Source of the DNA: a virus
Reading direction: 5' to 3' (one strand)
DNA: 34,453 nucleotides
IMG/VR virus record: IMGVR_UViG_3300043398_000217
Coordinates: 1 to 34,453 of that record
Below the pieces are notes generated by a model. The model had not been told where the DNA came from. It searched no databases and worked only from the letters and a program-made list of their open reading frames with translations. Positions 30,363 through 34,453 of the stretch are shown here, in pieces. A program made the translations under genes and the position numbers. Within the stretch, counting starts at the first letter, position 1, and every line of letters starts with the position of its first letter.

Positions 30363-32543
30363 TTATTTCTTCTTGGATTCAGCCTCAAGCAGCTCGCGTT
30401 GCGTCTGGTTCCACTTTTCTTTCGAGATGAACTGGCGCGAGCCGTCACCCAGGCGCAGGGCAATATCACCGTACTCGACCTCTGGCCCCAGTGCATCCCA
30501 AGCACCTGCGATGCCGTCCATCTTGGCGTCACGCAGATCGAGCTTGGTGCGGTCGGGCTTGCGGTTCCCCACGAGTCGATCCCATCGGCTGTTGTTCTGA
30601 GTGCGGTTGATTTCCTGACGCATCGTCTCACCGGCAACGATCTGCGGCATGACTGCCTGTTGTTCGGGCTCGCTGGCGCCTTGGAATCCTGGGGCCATCT
30701 CGGACACACTGGCACGGACCTGGGCGAGCTTGCCCGGATCAACGTACGCTTTGCCGTCCTTGTCGTAGCTGATTGCCAAAGACTCCATGCGACGGTCGGC
30801 GTTCTTGGCGGCGTTGGCGCCGAAGTCCTGTGCAGCCTTGGCTGTGTCCAGGAAGTCTTTCGGGTCAAGGCCGTAGCCTTGGGAAATCATGGCTGCTTTC
30901 ATCGGGTCACCACCCGCCTGTTTGAAGATGTCGGCACGCAGCTCGCGCATCCGAGCAGCCTGCGCCAGCTCCATCTGCTTGGGCAGCAAACGGCCTTGGA
31001 GGTCCATGTCTTGGCCACGCAAGCTGACCTCGTTGTTCATGCCGGTGGTACGCAAACTCGTCGAGTTGTTCATGCCGGTGGTGCGCACACTTGCCGAGTT
31101 GCTGTCCCGGTTATTAGCGCGGCTTGTCTGGTCGCTCAGGAGCTGACGAAGCGTCTGGTTCGATACTTTGATACCCGCTGCGCGGAGTTCTTTGACCTGG
31201 TCAGCGATGCTACTTTGAGCACCAACCATGGCACCTGCGGCGTTGATGGCTTGGGCTTCCGCGACTTCGCGGTTGTACTGTGCCTGCTGCGCACCCGTGA
31301 GAGCAGAACTGGGGTCGAAGCCGCTTGCAGTCTTGCCACCCGACAAGCGCAAGCTGCGCATTTCTGCTGCCTCTGGTGTGAGGAAGTTTCCAGACTCGTC
31401 TCGACCAACGAAGCGCTCTGCCGCACCTTGCGGGATCGAGGCGTCAATCGCCCTGAGAGTGCGCCCAGCACCGTCAACGATCGACGCTTTGCTGCCCACG
31501 TTCATACCCGAATACACCGTGCCGCCGTTGGCGTCTTTGGTCTTGTAGATCACGCCATTGCGCAGATCGTTGGGGAGGTTGGCCGGTACGGAGGCGAGGT
31601 CTTTTGTGAAGTCGTAGTTGCTGTTGACGTCGCCTCTGTAGAACGCCTTGCCCCCAGCACTGGCCGGGTAGTTCCTGCCCTCGTTGGAGTAGCTGGCTTG
31701 CGTCGGGGTCTGGGGTGCGGTGGGCTGAGCAGCGGCGGTTGCAGCGGCCTGTGCACGGGCCTTGTCGCTTACTGGCCCGTAGCTGCCTGGAAAGCCAAAG
31801 AAGGCGTTGGTGGCGTCGCCAAACTCGCCTTTGCTGAGGGCCAGCCCAGTAGAAGCCAAGCGGTCGCGGGTGTTGTCGAACCCTTTGTTAGCGAGAACGC
31901 CCCCAACCAAAGCGCCCGCAGCCGCCCCACCTGGCAGAGGGGTAAGCGCTCCAAGAGTACCGCCGATGGCCGCTCCGCCGGTGGTCAACACCCCGCGTGC
32001 CAGCGTGCTCCCTACGCCGTCAGCCGCTTGCCGGCTGAGCTGGTCACCCGTCACGCCTGGCTTGTTGGCCAGTGCGTTGTATTCCCCGAACTGGTTGTAG
32101 CCCTCGATTGCGCCAGCAAACCCCCCCATGCCGGCGGGCGAGGCGAGCGCAGTTGCGGCGCCCTTGCCGAACTTCAGAGTATTGTTGGCAGCGGCCTTGG
32201 TGGAGTCCCACGCCCCTCGGAGGCCAGTACGTTTTGCTACATCACTTTGAACACCACTACCACCAGCACTACCACTACCAGCAGGCTCCACCACGGGTGC
32301 CCCGGCAGCACTGGGCGGAACACCCCCCACCCCAGGTTTTGCTGCTCCTGCTGCTCCTGCTTGTGTTGCTCCTGCTGTTGCATTCGTTGCTCCTGAGTTG
32401 GGTGGTATGTATCTACCGGTAGCTCGGTCGACGTCCCGAAGCGTAGCACGCGGCTCTTCGCGCACAAAAGGGAAGTCGCGTGGGTCCGCAGGGACCGCTG
32501 GCCGAGGGTTAGGGCCTGTGGGCCAGTCGAGAGTGGTAGCCAT
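30363..32543 (-). CDS. Probable internal virion / DNA ejection protein (726 aa)
   Basis: A 726-aa protein. A Pro/Gly/Ala-rich N-terminal ~110 residues (GATNATAGATQAGAAGAAKP) look disordered. Around 170-215 there is a Gly-rich hydrophobic stretch (TTGGAAIGGTLGALTPLPGG) as in pore-forming or ejection proteins. Two 11-residue repeats (SVRTTGMNNST, SLRTTGMNNEV) come from a 33-bp DNA repeat at 31032-31097. The rest is helical, with a charged end. The place between two other large virion-type genes and the size near that of T7 gp15 support the ejection-protein call. The ribosome site lies in a hairpin (32545-32566). Confidence 0.75.
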   Translation of the reverse strand: MATTLDWPTGPNPRPAVPADPRDFPFVREEPRATLRDVDRATGRYIPPNSGATNATAGATQAGAAGAAKPGVGGVPPSAAGAPVVEPAGSGSAGGSGVQSDVAKRTGLRGAWDSTKAAANNTLKFGKGAATALASPAGMGGFAGAIEGYNQFGEYNALANKPGVTGDQLSRQAADGVGSTLARGVLTTGGAAIGGTLGALTPLPGGAAAGALVGGVLANKGFDNTRDRLASTGLALSKGEFGDATNAFFGFPGSYGPVSDKARAQAAATAAAQPTAPQTPTQASYSNEGRNYPASAGGKAFYRGDVNSNYDFTKDLASVPANLPNDLRNGVIYKTKDANGGTVYSGMNVGSKASIVDGAGRTLRAIDASIPQGAAERFVGRDESGNFLTPEAAEMRSLRLSGGKTASGFDPSSALTGAQQAQYNREVAEAQAINAAGAMVGAQSSIADQVKELRAAGIKVSNQTLRQLLSDQTSRANNRDSNSASVRTTGMNNSTSLRTTGMNNEVSLRGQDMDLQGRLLPKQMELAQAARMRELRADIFKQAGGDPMKAAMISQGYGLDPKDFLDTAKAAQDFGANAAKNADRRMESLAISYDKDGKAYVDPGKLAQVRASVSEMAPGFQGASEPEQQAVMPQIVAGETMRQEINRTQNNSRWDRLVGNRKPDRTKLDLRDAKMDGIAGAWDALGPEVEYGDIALRLGDGSRQFISKEKWNQTQRELLEAESKKK
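31032..31097 (-). repeat. 33-bp tandem repeat within the 726-aa gene
   Basis: Two copies of a 33-bp unit starting GTTGTTCATGCCGGTGGT (31032 and 31065 on the + strand) encode the repeated RTTGMNN-containing undecapeptide. They differ at a few third-position and other bases, so the duplication is not brand new. Confidence 0.7.
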
Positions 32544-32544
32544 G

Positions 32545-32566
32545 GGTGTTCCTTGGTTGGAACACC
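32545..32566 (-). promoter_or_regulatory. Hairpin covering the ribosome site of the 726-aa gene
   Basis: On the - strand transcript GGTGTTCC-AACCAA-GGAACACC forms a perfect 8-bp hairpin that ends one base before the ATG at 32543. The AAGGA ribosome site is partly in its loop and partly in its 3' arm, so the stem could limit translation. Confidence 0.6.
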
Positions 32567-32633
32567 TTCATGGCCGCGGCTCCGGTGGTTTTTGTTGGAT
32601 TTTACCTGAAGGCGGGCTGTGAGGGATAGGCCA

Positions 32634-34453
32634 CTACTTCGCCGCATCTTCTTCATGCGAGGTGGTTTGGCTCCAAGTACGGCGACCTTGGATAGCTATG
32701 CTGGTCTTGTCTTCCTCGGTAATGCTCCGCCCGTAGTTTCCGTCATCGCTCAGTCTCGCACTCACACTCGTCGTGCTGTATGCAGCCTGGGCAATGCCAG
32801 CGCGAGCGGCAACTTCAGCGCCCTTAAGACCAAAGTCAATGCGCGTCTGCTCTGCAAACGCCTGTGCGTTTAGGGCATTCACCCTGGTCTCGTGGTCGGC
32901 CACCGCCAAGGCGAGTGTGTTTTGTGCGGAGGCCACTTCCACCGCCGCTCTGTTTCGCGCCTCGTTATGACGGAGCGCCGTGTCTACCACCTTCAAGAAG
33001 GATATCGCCTGCCCTTTATTTGCCTCTACCTCAGCGGCCTTGGCTCGCAGGTAGTCCCGCTGGGCCTGCCCGTACTCTTTGTAGCTGCTGACTTCCGCAT
33101 TGAATGCGGCCAGCGAAGCGTCGACGTACTGCGTATAAGACTGCCCGCGTGACCCCTCGGTGCGGTAGAACGACGCGTAGGCGTCGAAGTTAGCCTGCAT
33201 CACCCCCAGCTTCGAGGCTTCTGCTTCCACCGCATCTGCGTAGCCACGAACCCTGGCTAGGTCTGTTTCGGTCTTTACCGATAACGTACCCACCGCCTGC
33301 CTGTAGCTCTCTAGGTTGGTTTTGGCTATCTGCGCGTTTTGTCGGTGCCCTTCGACCGTGATCTCAAACTCGCCCAGCACCAAAGCTTGCTGCTCTATGC
33401 TCAACGCGTTGACTTGGGTCGCTGCGCGATAGAGGTCAACCTGACTGCGGAACATATCGACGTCAGCCTTGTAGGTATCCAGTTTGGCGCGCTCTGCGGC
33501 GATCCGTGCCACTACAGCCTCGTCCTGTTTAAGGACTGCCTGCACGTACTCACGATAAGCGCTCACCAGCGTGCGGATCACTTTACTGCGGGTGTTGTAG
33601 GCTTCGACAGCGCTGTTAAAGACCTCCTGGGCCATCTGCACGTTCAGCCGGACCGCCTCGATAGTTTTTGCGGCGTGCGCCATAAGAAACCCAGAGTGTT
33701 TTGTCCCGACAGCGACAGCCTGCGCCAGCGCCTCTACGACCGTCGCCTTGGTACGCTCATACGATTCATCTCTGGCTTTGTCAGACACCTCCCGGCGCTC
33801 TACACGGATCTCATTCAGCAGCTCCGACACTGCCCCGACAGCGGGGCCGCTAAGCGCGGGGAAACCTCTTGCAGCGGAGTCAGCAAGTATTTTCTGGGTG
33901 CCGAACAGCTCTTTGCGTTGCGAATATTTGTCCAGGTCGTCGTACACGCGGTCGCTGTCGAAAACCCAGTTTGTGGCGATCAGCGTTCTGAGTTCGCCGG
34001 TAACACTACCAAGACCGGTGTAAGTGCGCGTTTCGAGCGACGGTATCGTGGCGGGGTCGTAGGGTTCATAGTCCGGGAAAACTACGTTCAGCTGCTCGAC
34101 AGTGTCAGGCTCGTACTCTATCAACTCGATCGGCGTAAGCTTGAGCCGCTGCAGGATCTCAATCGAGGGGGCACTTGCTTCGCCAAACCCTGCGCTTTCT
34201 ACTTGCGGGAGGTAGCCGAAGGTAGGGTACGCCGTGGGTGCCGACTCGATCGTGGCGGACGGCATGGTCGGTGAGTCGACATAGGCCCCATAAGTTGGGG
34301 TCGAGGCCGAGAGATCAGAGTAGCTTAAGTCTCTATAAAGTGCCCGGTAAAAAACCCCGACCGGCTCGGACTCGATATTCTTTGGCTCGACCAGTATCTC
34401 CGCGTCCTTTAGTACGGGGGCGGCCACGGCTACGCCGCCCACGACGGAGCCTG
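32634..34453 (-). CDS. Long coiled-coil structural protein (partial, >=602 aa)
   Basis: The frame is open to the right edge (the residues GSV precede the GTG at 34442), so the N-terminus is missing and the visible part has at least 605 residues. The first ~200 residues are rich in Pro, Thr, Tyr and acidic residues (YRDLSYSDLSASTPTYGAYV). From ~210 to the end it is almost uninterrupted helix with many Ala, Glu and Arg (heptad-like; VEALAQAVAVGTKHSGFLMA). This suits an extended coiled-coil virion protein. It lies upstream of the two large ejection-type proteins. No enzyme motif is seen. Confidence 0.75.
   Translation of the reverse strand, partial: GSVVGGVAVAAPVLKDAEILVEPKNIESEPVGVFYRALYRDLSYSDLSASTPTYGAYVDSPTMPSATIESAPTAYPTFGYLPQVESAGFGEASAPSIEILQRLKLTPIELIEYEPDTVEQLNVVFPDYEPYDPATIPSLETRTYTGLGSVTGELRTLIATNWVFDSDRVYDDLDKYSQRKELFGTQKILADSAARGFPALSGPAVGAVSELLNEIRVERREVSDKARDESYERTKATVVEALAQAVAVGTKHSGFLMAHAAKTIEAVRLNVQMAQEVFNSAVEAYNTRSKVIRTLVSAYREYVQAVLKQDEAVVARIAAERAKLDTYKADVDMFRSQVDLYRAATQVNALSIEQQALVLGEFEITVEGHRQNAQIAKTNLESYRQAVGTLSVKTETDLARVRGYADAVEAEASKLGVMQANFDAYASFYRTEGSRGQSYTQYVDASLAAFNAEVSSYKEYGQAQRDYLRAKAAEVEANKGQAISFLKVVDTALRHNEARNRAAVEVASAQNTLALAVADHETRVNALNAQAFAEQTRIDFGLKGAEVAARAGIAQAAYSTTSVSARLSDDGNYGRSITEEDKTSIAIQGRRTWSQTTSHEEDAAK

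Noticed and set aside
30318-32396. 692-codon + strand frame opposite the 726-aa gene
   Set aside because: Antisense shadow; starts and stops have no ribosome site or gene context.
32320-32400. Low-complexity CTCCTGCTG-type DNA as a mobile or regulatory repeat
   Set aside because: It only encodes the Ala/Gly/Thr-rich linker of the 726-aa protein.

Overview
The window reads as part of a temperate tailed-phage genome (free phage or prophage) of a betaproteobacterial host, most plausibly a Comamonadaceae-like bacterium. The phage assignment rests on dense, overlapping small genes (many ATGA/GTGA junctions), a phage-type DNA replication and nucleotide-metabolism set, a tyrosine integrase, an attachment site, and three very large DNA-ejection-type virion proteins on the opposite strand. 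The host guess rests on the high G+C codon use and on an attP that carries the 3' half of a tRNA-Val(GAC) that looks betaproteobacterial. No terminase, portal, capsid, tail, lysis, RNA polymerase or CI-like repressor gene is visible, so the genome continues beyond both ends.

Layout. (1) 1-1566, + strand: accessory small proteins, including two neighbouring genes built from a duplicated module. (2) 1632-8360, + strand: a MoxR-type AAA+ ATPase, a helical protein and several unknowns, thymidylate synthase ThyX, and a protein joining a DUF2201-type putative metallopeptidase domain to a VWA-like domain. (3) 8391-17085, + strand: the replication/recombination block: RecB/Cas4-like PD-(D/E)XK nuclease, SNF2-type helicase, family A DNA polymerase with 3'-5' exonuclease, an acidic phage protein, a cysteine-cluster protein that may bind ssDNA, a histone-H1-like Ala/Lys protein, a DnaQ-like exonuclease, a second small PD-(D/E)XK nuclease and a DksA/TraR-like zinc protein. 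(4) 17099-22403, + strand: winged-helix protein, ATP-dependent DNA ligase, dimeric dUTPase, an excisionase-like HTH protein, integrase and small unknowns. (5) 22404-22742: attP with a tRNA-Val(GAC) 3' half, a strong terminator and flanking TGTCACAG repeats that look like integrase arm sites. (6) 22743-23143: two small + strand genes. (7) 23144-23346: AT-rich, repeat-bearing convergent junction with a terminator. (8) 23347-34453, - strand: three structural genes in order 602+ aa (runs off the window), 726 aa and 2333 aa, resembling in position and size the internal virion/ejection protein set of short-tailed phages.

How it fits together. ThyX and dUTPase supply thymidylate and limit uracil in DNA. 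Polymerase, helicase, ligase, nucleases and DNA-binding proteins replicate and recombine the genome. The integrase and HTH protein would switch between integration into and excision from the tRNA-Val gene. A recurring element, roughly TCGTYTATCTTYGA and sometimes extended to a TCTATC-N3-GATAGA dyad, lies at the head of about ten + strand genes or transcription units, three times directly after a terminator-like hairpin. It is probably a phage-specific promoter or operator and is the most system-level novelty here. The MoxR ATPase together with the DUF2201/VWA protein forms a phage-borne AAA+/VWA chaperone-like module of unknown purpose.
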